Source: an uncultured Mycoplasma sp. (GTDB lineage Bacteria > Bacillota_I > Bacilli_A > RF39 > UBA660). From it: DNA of 57,730 nucleotides. The stretch is from the NCBI GenBank assembly GCA_946500895.1, contig CAMMXG010000005.1, forward strand, positions 1 to 57,730, in the 5' to 3' direction. This document shows, in pieces, positions 16,706 through 26,544 of the stretch; the stretch's first letter is position 1, and every line of letters starts with the position of its first letter. The position numbers and the translations under genes were made by a program. The notes beneath the pieces were generated by a model. The model made no database searches, was not told where the DNA came from, and worked only from the letters and a program-made list of their open reading frames with translations.

Positions 16706-18526
16706 CTATTTACCTCCCAAATACTTATTAATAACTTTATTTAGTAGTTTTCTATCAATTGGTTTTGATAGGTAACTATTAAATCCAACACTTAAATATT
16801 TTTCATCTGTTCCTTCAATCGCATCAGCGGTTAAGGCAATAACAGGTGTTGTAAAATCTTCATGTTCTCTTAATTTGTAAAGAGTTTCAACACCGTTCAT
16901 TTTTGGCATCATAATATCCATAAAGATTAGATCATAATGTTTGTCATTAACTTTTTCGAGAGCTTCGAAGCCACTTATAGCAGTGTCTACTTCAAAGTTG
17001 TAAGGTTTCATAAGAGTTTCGGCTACTTTTAGATTGATTTTAGAATCATCTACAATTAATATTTTTTTATCGTTATATTGTGTATAATTAATTTCTTCTT
17101 CTTCGTTTTCGTTAGTTTCTGGTACTTCCATACTTACAATTTCTTGTTCTAAATAAACTCGGAATGTTGAACCTTCACCATATTTAGAGAAAACAGTAAT
17201 TCTTCCACCCATTAAATCGACAAGACCCTTTGTAATAGCAAGCCCTAATCCGGTTCCTTCTGTCGTTGTATTTTTATCTTCATCCACACGTTCAAATTTT
17301 CCAAATATCGTTTCTAGCTTTTCTTTTTTTATACCGTGACCAGTGTCTTTTACAGAGATGTACATTAAACAAGTTTTAGTATCTAGGCGGTTGATGCAAT
17401 TAACATTAAAGATTATTTCACCTTTATCAGTATATTTGGCAGCGTTGGTCAAGATATTTAAAATTACTTGTTTTACTTTGGAAACGTCACCACGTAATAT
17501 TCCAGGTAAGTCTGGAGAGAATACCATTTTAAATTCTATTGGTTTTTCTTTTATTCTTGGTAAAACTAATTTTCTTAGACCATCAAATATTTCTCTTGGA
17601 TTGTAATTTTTTGGTATAATTTCCACTTTGTTTGCTTCAATTTTAGAGATATCGAGAATACCATTTACGATTTCTAGAAGTTGTTTAGATGCATCAACAA
17701 TATCTCCGGCATATTCTTTCGTTTCTTTTAAATCATTTGAATCAAGCATACATTCACTAAATCCAACAATGGCATTTAATGGTGTTCTTATTTCATGAGA
17801 CATATTGGATAAGAAATCAGTTTTTGCCCGGTTGGCTTTTTCTGCTTGATCTTTTGCTGCATTTAATTCCTTAATCATTTGTACGTCTGGATTTTCAATT
17901 GTATGATACATAATAAATATGATTATTGATTGGAAGAAAATCATTAAAGTTAATTTTGGATTTATTTGTTGAATTATAATTACTAAAGTTCCAAAGATAA
18001 TATAAGCAAGTAGGGGAATATATTGTTTATTTACTATTTTTTTGATATTTTTAATTAGACAGTATAACATAATTATAATGAATAAGAAGGAAAAGGCATA
18101 ATTAATGTTTACGCTTAATCCATATGAATAAGTACTTGTTCCATCACTATATATATTAATTGGACAAACAAAGATGATTAAACCTATTATGATAGCAAAA
18201 ATCTTTGTAATTGTATTAAAATGCTTTCTTTTTTCTAAATCAAAGGAAATGGAAATGACATAGTAAGTAAAACTAAGTCCCCATAAAAAGTAAAATACAA
18301 TATATAATCTTGCAATAAATTGATTAATTAAAGAATTTAAGTCAAATATTTGAAAAGCAAAGAAACCATAAATATCGATACATAATCCAAAAATCGTTAA
18401 TAATAACATTTTTGAAAACAATTGTAATTGCATACTTTTAATGTTTTCTTTTGACTTAAATACAATAAATACAATTAATAAGAATAACAAACTTGCAATA
18501 GAAAGAGCAACGCTAAAATATCCCAC
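16706..18526 (-). CDS. hybrid sensor histidine kinase with 7-helix membrane domain
   Basis: 606 aa. About seven hydrophobic helices cover residues 1-210, followed by a coiled linker. HisKA has FLSNMSHEIRTPLNAIVGF with the phospho-His, and HATPase_c has VKQVILNILTNAAKYT (N-box), VKDTGHGI and TEGTGLGLAI. A receiver at the C-terminus has KILIVDDS, DLIFMDIMMPKMNG and YLSKPID. No periplasmic ligand domain is visible, so sensing is within the membrane helices. The acyl-CoA ligase gene lies 18 nt upstream in the same direction, hinting at a link to lipid or fatty-acid state. Confidence 0.9.
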   Translation of the reverse strand: MGYFSVALSIASLLFLLIVFIVFKSKENIKSMQLQLFSKMLLLTIFGLCIDIYGFFAFQIFDLNSLINQFIARLYIVFYFLWGLSFTYYVISISFDLEKRKHFNTITKIFAIIIGLIIFVCPINIYSDGTSTYSYGLSVNINYAFSFLFIIIMLYCLIKNIKKIVNKQYIPLLAYIIFGTLVIIIQQINPKLTLMIFFQSIIIFIMYHTIENPDVQMIKELNAAKDQAEKANRAKTDFLSNMSHEIRTPLNAIVGFSECMLDSNDLKETKEYAGDIVDASKQLLEIVNGILDISKIEANKVEIIPKNYNPREIFDGLRKLVLPRIKEKPIEFKMVFSPDLPGILRGDVSKVKQVILNILTNAAKYTDKGEIIFNVNCINRLDTKTCLMYISVKDTGHGIKKEKLETIFGKFERVDEDKNTTTEGTGLGLAITKGLVDLMGGRITVFSKYGEGSTFRVYLEQEIVSMEVPETNENEEEEINYTQYNDKKILIVDDSKINLKVAETLMKPYNFEVDTAISGFEALEKVNDKHYDLIFMDIMMPKMNGVETLYKLREHEDFTTPVIALTADAIEGTDEKYLSVGFNSYLSKPIDRKLLNKVINKYLGGK

Positions 18527-18544
18527 AATATCACCGCCTATAAA

Positions 18545-20371
18545 TTATTTTTTTCTTTGTAAACTTATACCATTTGATTCTACTTTAGAATAATCTAAAT
18601 GATAATCTTCGATTAATTGTCTATTTACTACTTTACCTCCAATATTTCTTGGAATAACATTTGTGAATATCCATTCGTATGGTATAGACATTTCATCTAA
18701 ATTATTATAACATATATCTTTTAATATTTCTTTAATTTTTTCTTCTTGTCCTACATATTCAGGTTTTAACACAACAAAAGCTACAGGGACTTCTTGTTCT
18801 GAATTATGAGGTACTCCAAGAACATGTGATTCAGCAACATAAGGTTGACTATTTAAAAACTCTGCTATTTTATTAGGATGAACATTAAATCCACATCTCA
18901 TGAAAGTATCTGAAATACGTTCTGCAAAGTAAAAGTGTCCGGTTTCATCACAATAACCTAAGTCTTTTGTATGTAACCAAATTTTTCCATCACGATGTGT
19001 GATTAAAGCTTTTTTGGTTTCTTCTTCATTATTAAGATATCTTTGCATAATAGTAGGTGCACTTACACATATTTCTCCTATTTCATTATATTTTAGTTCT
19101 TCATCAGTTCCAGGTTTAAAAATACCCATGGTAGTAAGTGGTAAAGGTGTACCAATACTTCCAAATTTATATTCTCCTTTTGGACCAGTTGCACCACCTA
19201 AACATTCAGTAGTACCGTATCCTTGTTTTACATATATTCTATCTTTATTTAATTTTTTCTCAACATCAGTAGGTAATTTTGCTCCACCAGAAATGGCGTT
19301 TTTCATTGGCTCGAGTTTTCCACTATTAAATAAATCGCTTCTACTCATATATATAAAATGAACTGGACCACCTGTAAATTGGGCTGGTTTAATTTTATCG
19401 ATGACTTCTGCTATTTTGTCTGTTACTAAATTAGGTATCATGACAGCTTGAGTGCCTAAGATTCCCTCGTAATGCATTACTGAAAAGCCATAAGAAATTG
19501 ATTGAATTAAAATGTCTAGGATTTTGTCTCCTTTTTCATAATCAATATCTGCGAGTAAATGTTGAAAAGCTTGAGAATTAATATTCTCATTGGTAAATAT
19601 TGCCCCTTTAGGAACTCCGGTTGTTCCACTTGTACCAATAATTGCAGCAGTACTGTTTTCTTTATAAAAAGGTTCTTCAACTTTTCGATTCTTTCCAGTC
19701 TTTATAAATTCATCCCATGTAATTATATTAGAATTATAACTTATTCCATAGTCTTTAAACGGAGCAGGTTCACCTTTTAGTTTTGCAGCAGTATTGGCTA
19801 TCTTTTTTAAATAATTTGGAATTAATCCTGTTCCATCTGTTATAATAACACATTTTACACCACAGTTGTTGAAAATATCTTTGTATTTTTCGTAAAAGCC
19901 ACTAAATATTACAACTTTATCTATATCGTTTTCAATTAGTATTTTTTCTAGTTCTTTGCTTGGAAGACTTGGTATGATAGGATAAGATACTCCACCTAGG
20001 TAATTTAGGCCATAAATTGAACATCTAGATTCAGGGATGTTTGGTAATATAATAGGAATGATTTCTTCTTTTTTCGTTCCTATACCATCAAAAGAGTTGG
20101 CAAGTTTTCGACATTCTTCTAAATAAGTTTTATAGCTTATTTTTAATCCACCTTCTAAATTGTTACCAGGTATCCACATTGCAGTAGAATCAATATTTTC
20201 TTTAGAATATTTTTCAAGCATTTGATAAATACTCATGTTAATATCAATATTGTTTGGATCAATTTTTTTGTAAATATTCATCCAGGGTTTATCAACACTA
20301 GCATACCCCGTTAATATACTTTTCACTTGTTTTAAATGATCTTTTTCAAGATTCATTTGATCGATATCCAT
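18545..20371 (-). CDS. acyl-CoA synthetase / AMP-forming ligase
   Basis: 608 aa, adenylate-forming superfamily. Core motifs are IIGTSGTTGVPKGAIFTNEN (P-loop), YVKQGYGTTECLGG, WLHTKDLGYCDETGHFYF, ERISDTFMRCGFNVHP, and the C-terminal PRNIGGKVVNRQL with the adenylation Lys. It activates a carboxylic acid, probably a fatty or aromatic acid, to an acyl-AMP and then CoA thioester or similar. The substrate is not readable from sequence. First gene of a minus-strand run leading to the hybrid kinase, and divergent from an SDR gene 186 nt away. Confidence 0.85.
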   Translation of the reverse strand: MDIDQMNLEKDHLKQVKSILTGYASVDKPWMNIYKKIDPNNIDINMSIYQMLEKYSKENIDSTAMWIPGNNLEGGLKISYKTYLEECRKLANSFDGIGTKKEEIIPIILPNIPESRCSIYGLNYLGGVSYPIIPSLPSKELEKILIENDIDKVVIFSGFYEKYKDIFNNCGVKCVIITDGTGLIPNYLKKIANTAAKLKGEPAPFKDYGISYNSNIITWDEFIKTGKNRKVEEPFYKENSTAAIIGTSGTTGVPKGAIFTNENINSQAFQHLLADIDYEKGDKILDILIQSISYGFSVMHYEGILGTQAVMIPNLVTDKIAEVIDKIKPAQFTGGPVHFIYMSRSDLFNSGKLEPMKNAISGGAKLPTDVEKKLNKDRIYVKQGYGTTECLGGATGPKGEYKFGSIGTPLPLTTMGIFKPGTDEELKYNEIGEICVSAPTIMQRYLNNEEETKKALITHRDGKIWLHTKDLGYCDETGHFYFAERISDTFMRCGFNVHPNKIAEFLNSQPYVAESHVLGVPHNSEQEVPVAFVVLKPEYVGQEEKIKEILKDICYNNLDEMSIPYEWIFTNVIPRNIGGKVVNRQLIEDYHLDYSKVESNGISLQRKK

Positions 20372-20557
20372 AATTTCCCTCCTGTTATAAAATAATCCAA
20401 TTTAACTATAATATAAATTTTAAAAGATTTCAATATTAACTTTTTGTTTTATTTAATAAAATTAGACCATTTTATAATTTTAGGAAAGTTATTAAAATGG
20501 AGGTATTTAAAAAATATTTTTTCTATGATATACTTACTATAGAAAGTAGGGAATATA

Positions 20558-21346
20558 GTGAAATTAGATGGAAAAGTAGCAATTGTTACTGGTGGTGCAA
20601 TGGGTATTGGTAGAGGTATTGTGAATGTGTTCCTAAAATATGGGGCAAAAGTTGTTATTCTTGATAGTTCTGAAAAACTTAAAGATACGATTTTAGATTT
20701 AAATAATAAGTATCCCGGAATGATTAATGGCTTTATTGTTGATATTCGAAAACAATCTATGCTTGATGCAGTTTTCAGTGAAGTTAAAAATACTTATGGT
20801 ACTGTTGATATCCTTGTTAATAATGCGGGAGTATGTAAGCTTGCTAGTTTTGAAGATATGAGCGAAGAATTACGAGATTTTCACTTTGATATTAATATTG
20901 TTGGTACTTGGATGGTTACTCACACTTTTTTACCACTTTTAAAGATAAGGGGTGGTGCAATTGTTAATTTATCAAGTGTAACAGGGCCTTGCGTAGCTGA
21001 CCCAGGTGAAGTTGCTTATGCGACTAGTAAGGCAGCAGTTCTTGGGTTTACCAAAAGTTTAGCTGCAGAATTAGTTAAAGATAAGATACGTGTTAATGCG
21101 ATTATGCCAGGTTATGTTGCAACACCTATGGTAGAGGGTATGGCAAAAGAATCAAATAGTAGTGATCCGACATCTGTTGTAGATGGTATTGCAAAGGCCA
21201 TTCCGATGGGTAGACTTGCAGAGCCAGAAGAAATTGGAGAGTTAGCAGCTTTTCTAGCAAGTAGTGAGGCTAGTTATATTACTGGTCAAGGGATTGTAAT
21301 AGATGGTGGTTCTACTTTACCTGAGACTATGACTATGGGAGTATAA
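20558..21346 (+). CDS. short-chain dehydrogenase/reductase (UcpA-like)
   Basis: 262 aa from GTG after GTAGGGAATATA. The classical SDR pattern is present: nucleotide loop TGGAMGIGRG, NNAG (LVNNAGVCKL), catalytic Ser in NLSSVTG, YATSK with Tyr and Lys, and the closing YITGQGIVIDGG. It reduces or oxidises a keto/hydroxy group with NAD(P)H; the substrate is unknown. It shares an intergenic region with the divergent acyl-CoA ligase and is followed closely by five genes on the same strand. Confidence 0.85.
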   Translation: MKLDGKVAIVTGGAMGIGRGIVNVFLKYGAKVVILDSSEKLKDTILDLNNKYPGMINGFIVDIRKQSMLDAVFSEVKNTYGTVDILVNNAGVCKLASFEDMSEELRDFHFDINIVGTWMVTHTFLPLLKIRGGAIVNLSSVTGPCVADPGEVAYATSKAAVLGFTKSLAAELVKDKIRVNAIMPGYVATPMVEGMAKESNSSDPTSVVDGIAKAIPMGRLAEPEEIGELAAFLASSEASYITGQGIVIDGGSTLPETMTMGV

Positions 21347-21347
21347 T

Positions 21348-21803
21348 ATGAAATTTGATATAAAAAATGTTTTAATGTTTGTGATGGTGGCTTTATTAGC
21401 TTTTTTGGCTATCTATAAAATATTTAGCAAAGAAGAAATTACTGTTAATGACGATAAAGTTACTGATGAAGCTGTTTTTGATGTTACAGTAAGTGCTGAA
21501 GTAGCAGTAAAGCTTTATTATGAAAGTGATAGAAAATATTATTTGTATGGATTAGATGAAGTAATGGTTACGTATAAGAATGAAACTAAAACTTTGAAAA
21601 GTTTTTTGAGTGATGGAGTATCTATTGAAGATTTGGTTAGTCATATGGAAACTAATGCTTTTTATGATGGTGGTACTAATCTTTATCGTGATGATACAAC
21701 AGCAGTTTTGGTTTGTCATCGCATTATTGGTAATGGCACTTATAATGAGAATGTTTATATTGGTAACTCTAGTATGGGTTTTGAGGAAGGATTTTGTAGA
21801 TAA
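21348..21803 (+). CDS. small membrane-anchored exported protein, unknown
   Basis: 151 aa. Residues about 8-25 form a membrane anchor (VLMFVMVALLAFLAIYKIF), followed by an extracytoplasmic domain of about 120 residues with no family I recognise. It starts 1 nt after the SDR stop and ends 2 nt before the nitroreductase, so it is in an operon. The overlapping 69-aa ORF in the track is a shadow. Confidence 0.65.
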   Translation: MKFDIKNVLMFVMVALLAFLAIYKIFSKEEITVNDDKVTDEAVFDVTVSAEVAVKLYYESDRKYYLYGLDEVMVTYKNETKTLKSFLSDGVSIEDLVSHMETNAFYDGGTNLYRDDTTAVLVCHRIIGNGTYNENVYIGNSSMGFEEGFCR

Positions 21804-21805
21804 TT

Positions 21806-22318
21806 ATGGAATTAACTAAAGTAATGGAAGAAAGAAGAAGTGTAAGACATTATAATGATAAAAAATTAGATAGAAAAACAATTGTAGATATTTTAAATTA
21901 TGGTATTATGGCACCATCAGCACATAACAGGCAACCTTGGCATTTTATTGTTGTAGAAGATCAAGCCAAAAAAGAGAATATTGCTAATGTGCTTGAACAT
22001 TCTAGTGATGATCCGGTAATGGTTACTTGTAATGTCATAAAAGAATGTAGTGCGCTTGTTTTAGTTTTTGCTGATATTACAGAGGAAGTTATGGATGTTC
22101 AATCAGTTGGAGCTTGTATTGAAAATATGGTTTTGAGAGCAAAAGATTTAGATGTTGCTAGTTTGTGGATTGGCTATATTTTAAGAATAGAAAAAGAGCT
22201 TCAAAAAGAATTTTCTTGTGATAAGAAGTTGATTGCCGCAGTAGCGCTTGGATATACTGATCATTTTCCAAGTAAACGACCTAGAAAAACATTAGAAGAA
22301 GTAAGTGAGTGGTATTAA
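21806..22318 (+). CDS. nitroreductase-family flavoprotein
   Basis: 170 aa. The N-terminal VMEERRSVRHYNDKKL and GIMAPSAHNRQPWHFIVV are hallmark FMN-binding segments. VGACIENMVLRAKDLDVASLWIG and VALGYTD complete the fold. These enzymes reduce nitro or quinone compounds, or act as NAD(P)H:flavin oxidoreductases. The length fits the small, single-domain class. Confidence 0.85.
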   Translation: MELTKVMEERRSVRHYNDKKLDRKTIVDILNYGIMAPSAHNRQPWHFIVVEDQAKKENIANVLEHSSDDPVMVTCNVIKECSALVLVFADITEEVMDVQSVGACIENMVLRAKDLDVASLWIGYILRIEKELQKEFSCDKKLIAAVALGYTDHFPSKRPRKTLEEVSEWY

Positions 22319-22321
22319 TTT

Positions 22322-23254
22322 ATGAAGAAAAAGGTTGTTATTTTGCTTGTGGTTTTGGTTGTGACGATTGGTGTTTGTGTTGGAGCATATTTTCTTTTTA
22401 CAAATGATAGAAATATACCAAATGTTCCTCCCGAACCAGAGATCACAGAAAATAATAAGAATACACTTGATAATGATACGATGCCTAGAGTAGATGCTAG
22501 TTTGGCAACCCAGCCTTTAATGGATGCCTATGTAGAATATTTTGCTAATGAAGATATTTTAACCGATGTCAAAAATAATTATACAAATACTCATCCAGCT
22601 TATGAAAAGTTAGTTAATAATGAAACAGATTTAATCATTGTTACTGAGCCAAGTGAAGAAGAACTAAAGATGGCTCATGATGCCGGAGTAGAGCTTACAA
22701 TTACAAAAGTTGTAAATGAAGGATTTGTTTTCTTTGTTAATGCCCAAAATCCTGTTAATGGACTTACTTTAGAGGAAATTGTGGACATTTATTCTGGGGA
22801 AGTTAATTATTGGAATGAAGTTGGTGGAAATAATAGCAGAATTATTCCTTATCAAAGACCAATTAATTCAGGAAGTCAAACTGGAATGCTTTCTTTAGTG
22901 ATGAAAGATGTACCAATGAGGACACCAACTAGTGAAGAGGCGATTGAATCCATGGGTGGTATTATTGATATTGTCGCTGATTATGATAATAATATTGATG
23001 GAATTGGATATTCTTATTATTACTACGCTAATGTGATGTATCATACTCCAGATATTAAGTTTTTAGCGATTGATGGGGTAGAGCCATCTTATGAGACGAT
23101 AGGAAATGGAACTTATCCACTTATGACCGCTTATTATATTGTCACCAGAAGTGATGCTGATGAGAAAACTTTAGCATTTAAAGATTTACTTTTATCAGAG
23201 GAAGGCATGAAAGTAGCCGAGGAGGCAGGTTATGTCCCAACGCAAACAAATTAA
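22322..23254 (+). CDS. PstS-like phosphate-type substrate-binding protein
   Basis: 310 aa. A membrane anchor spans residues about 4-26; a lipobox is not convincing. The periplasmic-binding fold shows DLIIVTEPSEEEL, FVFFVNAQNPVNGLTLEEIVDIYSG-type text, and PYQRPINSGSQTGM, which corresponds to the phosphate-binding loop region of PstS proteins. No PstCAB transporter genes follow, so it may act as a surface sensor or serve a distant transporter. The next gene starts inside its last 23 nt. Confidence 0.75.
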   Translation: MKKKVVILLVVLVVTIGVCVGAYFLFTNDRNIPNVPPEPEITENNKNTLDNDTMPRVDASLATQPLMDAYVEYFANEDILTDVKNNYTNTHPAYEKLVNNETDLIIVTEPSEEELKMAHDAGVELTITKVVNEGFVFFVNAQNPVNGLTLEEIVDIYSGEVNYWNEVGGNNSRIIPYQRPINSGSQTGMLSLVMKDVPMRTPTSEEAIESMGGIIDIVADYDNNIDGIGYSYYYYANVMYHTPDIKFLAIDGVEPSYETIGNGTYPLMTAYYIVTRSDADEKTLAFKDLLLSEEGMKVAEEAGYVPTQTN

Positions 23255-24755
23255 AAAAGGTGATATATTCTTTTATCTTTTTTTAGTGATATTAGTTTTG
23301 GCTATTGTTGGAGTTACTATTTGGTTAATATATGATAAAAATCGTGTTGATAACTTAGATGATACTAACAATCCAACTAATAATCAACCTGATATGCCTT
23401 ATTTTACTTTTGAAAGTGTTAGTGAGGCACCTGTTATGGATGTGTTTTCTGAATATTATTACAATCCCATTGATATTAAATATGTTAATCATAAAGTAGT
23501 AATTGATGGATTAAAAAATCAGGAAGTTCAAAATAAAGTTAATAGTGCCTTAAGTGAATTAGAACTTTATCAAAATCGTGATGGGGAAGAATATTGTAAT
23601 GTTACTTTTAATGTATCTAATGTGTTATCTGTTTCTTGTAATGGCAAATCGAAAAATATTAACTTAGTTACAGGCGAAGAAATAAAATTAGAAGATATTT
23701 TACAACATGATAGTAATTTAAGATTTATTTTACTTGATAGTATTTATAAAAATATGTGTGCTTGGGGTGGATGTGATCCTGAGTATTGGTACGATCAAAC
23801 TGAATATAACGATGCTGATGATTTTGTTACTGAAATTTTTAGAGATATTCAAAAAAAAGATTATGAGCTTATTTTGTATAATAATAGCTTTTATTTAGAA
23901 ACGGATATAGATGTAGAAATTGGCTTGGGTGGATTTTACTTTTCTGATTTTCTAGATGATGTTACTATTTATGATCGCTTTTTAACTGATGAAAATATTT
24001 ATGAAGAAGAACCTAGTCGTTTTTGTCATCCTCAGGATTGTACTGATTATGAATCAGAATATTCTTATGATATGATGGATTTTATTGCGGATAATGTGTA
24101 TTTGAGTGGAAGCTTATATAATTTTACTAATACTGATCTTTTAGAAAATGATTATGAAGAAAAAGATTTTGATGATGAGGCAATAGAGAAGCTTTATGAT
24201 TATATTAATGAGTTGTATAATTTAGATGTTTCTGATAATTATCAATATGTTCAGATTTTTGGATATCTTTATAATACAAATTTGGGATATACTAATGTAA
24301 TTATTGAGATGGAAGAAACTGAGCTAAATTATGAAGATTTTCGAAAAAGGTTGTTCAATGAAGTTGATAGAATAGACCCTATATCTAATAAAGAAATTTT
24401 GGATGTCAGTATTATTATTGATAGTAGTGGCAATATAAGTAAGTTAGAAGATGATCCAAATAAATTATTTGTTAACTTTGAGGAAATATTAGCTAGTTAT
24501 ATTACAAATGATTATAATTTGAATGGAAGTAATAGTCCATTTTATAGTTACATAGATGTATGTTATATGGAAGATGATTATAATGAGTGTATGGCTAATT
24601 TGGATTTTATGAACTTGGTTAAGAGTGCTAGTTATAGTATTGATTTGGAAAATAGAAGAATTTATATGCGTTATACAGAAGGAGATGGAATTATGGCTTA
24701 TGCTTATATTTCAACATTTATTCCTTTTGAATTATTTGAACTGAAAACTACTTAA
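23232..24755 (+). CDS. membrane-anchored extracytoplasmic protein, unknown
   Basis: 507 aa. One membrane helix at about residues 14-34 (FLVILVLAIVGVTIWLIY) is followed by an Asn/Pro linker and a large acidic domain rich in Asp, Tyr and Asn. VNHKVVIDGLKNQEVQNKVN and a later hydrophobic core recall DUF3298/DUF4163-type surface proteins, but the match is weak. Several cysteines (CAWGGCD, FCHPQDC, CYMEDDYNEC) could form disulfides outside the cell. It overlaps the PstS-like gene by 23 nt and is probably co-expressed with it. Confidence 0.6.
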   Translation: MSQRKQIKKGDIFFYLFLVILVLAIVGVTIWLIYDKNRVDNLDDTNNPTNNQPDMPYFTFESVSEAPVMDVFSEYYYNPIDIKYVNHKVVIDGLKNQEVQNKVNSALSELELYQNRDGEEYCNVTFNVSNVLSVSCNGKSKNINLVTGEEIKLEDILQHDSNLRFILLDSIYKNMCAWGGCDPEYWYDQTEYNDADDFVTEIFRDIQKKDYELILYNNSFYLETDIDVEIGLGGFYFSDFLDDVTIYDRFLTDENIYEEEPSRFCHPQDCTDYESEYSYDMMDFIADNVYLSGSLYNFTNTDLLENDYEEKDFDDEAIEKLYDYINELYNLDVSDNYQYVQIFGYLYNTNLGYTNVIIEMEETELNYEDFRKRLFNEVDRIDPISNKEILDVSIIIDSSGNISKLEDDPNKLFVNFEEILASYITNDYNLNGSNSPFYSYIDVCYMEDDYNECMANLDFMNLVKSASYSIDLENRRIYMRYTEGDGIMAYAYISTFIPFELFELKTT

Positions 24756-24771
24756 TTGTAGTTTTTTCTTT
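24745..24771 (+). terminator. terminator of the SDR-to-surface-protein operon
   Basis: AAAACTAC-ttaatt-GTAGTTTT followed by TTC, overlapping the stop codon. Confidence 0.75.
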
Positions 24772-24831
24772 ATTAAGTATAGTCAAAAATATAAATTATT
24801 GATATAATAAAGTAATTAAGGATATGATAAT

Positions 24832-25698
24832 ATGAATCGTTATGAAAGTACAAAAAGAGTTAGTTTTTTAGGAATTGTTGGCAATGTTTTTTTGCTTATT
24901 ATCAAATTTATTGTGGCAATATTTAGCCATAGTGAGGCTATGATGGCTGATGCAGTTAATTCAGCAGGAGATATTTTTTCTTCAATCATGTCTTATATTG
25001 GTAATAAAATAGCTTGTGTTCCTAGTGATGATGATCATAATTTTGGTCATGGTAAAGCAGAATATATATTTTCGATGTTTATTAGTATTTTTATGATTAT
25101 AATTGGGGTAAAAATTCTTTTTGATTCTATTATGGCTATTATAGAAGGAGATACTTTTCAATTTTCTATTTATTTAATACTTGTTTGTATCGTAACTATT
25201 GTTGTTAAATTACTACTTTATTTATATGCAAGAAAGAGTTATAACAATCATCATAATATTCTCGTTAAAGCAACCATGAAGGATCATCGAAATGATATGT
25301 TACTTACACTTGGTACTTTATTGTCAGTTATATTAGGTTATTTTGGATATTATTTTTTTGATGGAATATTTGGCTCTATTACTTCTATATATATTATTGT
25401 TACAGGGCTTGGTATTATGATGGAAGCTTACCATGTTTTAATGGATGCATCTATTAGTAAAAAAGATAAAGATTTAATTGTGGAGTTTATTTTAAATAAT
25501 CAAGATGTTGTGAAAGTAGAAGATTTTTATACTGTTCCAGTTGGTTACAAATATGTTGCTGTTTTAACGATTGATTTAGATGGAAATATGAGTACGTTTG
25601 CATCTCATGAGATAGCTGATACTATTGAAAAAGAAATTACTAAAAAGTTTAAAAAAATATATAAAGTTATTATTCATGTTAATCCGGTAGAGAGGTAA
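24832..25698 (+). CDS. cation diffusion facilitator (CDF) transporter
   Basis: 288 aa with six predicted helices. Metal-binding residues appear in MMADAVNSAGDIFSS (helix 2), HNFGHGKAEYI and the helix 5 region MKDHRNDMLLT. The C-terminal cytoplasmic domain (VVKVEDFYTVPVGYKYVAVL, then IIHVNP) is the usual dimerisation part. It exports divalent metals such as zinc, manganese or iron in exchange for protons; specificity is not clear. TATAAT-like sequence and AAGGA precede it. Confidence 0.9.
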   Translation: MNRYESTKRVSFLGIVGNVFLLIIKFIVAIFSHSEAMMADAVNSAGDIFSSIMSYIGNKIACVPSDDDHNFGHGKAEYIFSMFISIFMIIIGVKILFDSIMAIIEGDTFQFSIYLILVCIVTIVVKLLLYLYARKSYNNHHNILVKATMKDHRNDMLLTLGTLLSVILGYFGYYFFDGIFGSITSIYIIVTGLGIMMEAYHVLMDASISKKDKDLIVEFILNNQDVVKVEDFYTVPVGYKYVAVLTIDLDGNMSTFASHEIADTIEKEITKKFKKIYKVIIHVNPVER

Positions 25699-25702
25699 TA
25701 AA

Positions 25703-26515
25703 ATGTTTTTTGTAATAGAGTTTGTAGTGTTATTTGTCATTGTGTTTATTATTGTTTATACGAGTAGTAAAAATGAAGAGAAAAATAAGGGATATAATAT
25801 ATTATCTATCAATCAAGATGTACCTTATTATAGAGATATACCTACTTCTTTAGAAGATGCATTTTTTGTTGGTTCTTTGTTTGGACTTGCAGATAATATT
25901 AGTGATTTTATAGGGGCAATGATTTTAAAATGGTTAAAAGAGAAAAAAATTAAGCTGGTTAAAGAAAATGATAAGATTTATTTTGATATGTCTAATTATT
26001 TTAAAACAGAAGAAGGTTATGAAAGAGATATTTATATTAAGCTTTTAGTGGCGAGTGGTTCTAATAAAAGATTAGAAGAACACGAATTTGCAGCTTTTTT
26101 TGAACAGGATGATGTTATTAAATGGCTTAATGATATGTTTCAGGAAATAAAAGATAATTATGAAGAAAAGGGACATTTTAAAAGAAAAGTATATGGGTTT
26201 AAGTATCAGTATTATATTAGTGATGAGTTAAAGAAGAAAGCTTATCAGTTAGCAGGCTTAAAAAAGTTTTTGAAAGATTTTTCTCGAATACATGAAAGAG
26301 AAGCAATAGAAGTTGTTTTATGGGAGGATTATCTTATATATGCGCAGTTATTAGGTATTGCAGATGAAGTGGAAGAACAAATGGAAAATATATATCCTGA
26401 TTTTAATAGAATAATTGATTATAAAATATTAAAAGCATCAGTATTTACTAGTTTATCTATTTCCCTTAGCATTGTTTTAACTTCTTTAATTGGTGGTGTG
26501 GGTAAAAATAAATAA
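25703..26515 (+). CDS. DUF2207 C-terminal-like membrane protein
   Basis: 270 aa. An N-terminal helix (VIEFVVLFVIVFIIVYTS) precedes a cytoplasmic region with a winged-helix-like segment (FIGAMILKWLKEKKIKLV). The segment LKKFLKDFSRIHEREAIEVV with LWEDYLIYAQLLGIADEV matches the C-terminal part of DUF2207 proteins. A last hydrophobic segment (VFTSLSISLSIVLTSLIGGV) is near the end. The usual extracellular N-terminal DUF2207 domain is missing. It lies 4 nt behind the CDF gene. Confidence 0.7.
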   Translation: MFFVIEFVVLFVIVFIIVYTSSKNEEKNKGYNILSINQDVPYYRDIPTSLEDAFFVGSLFGLADNISDFIGAMILKWLKEKKIKLVKENDKIYFDMSNYFKTEEGYERDIYIKLLVASGSNKRLEEHEFAAFFEQDDVIKWLNDMFQEIKDNYEEKGHFKRKVYGFKYQYYISDELKKKAYQLAGLKKFLKDFSRIHEREAIEVVLWEDYLIYAQLLGIADEVEEQMENIYPDFNRIIDYKILKASVFTSLSISLSIVLTSLIGGVGKNK

Positions 26516-26544
26516 ATAATTGATGTTAAATGTGGTACAATAGG

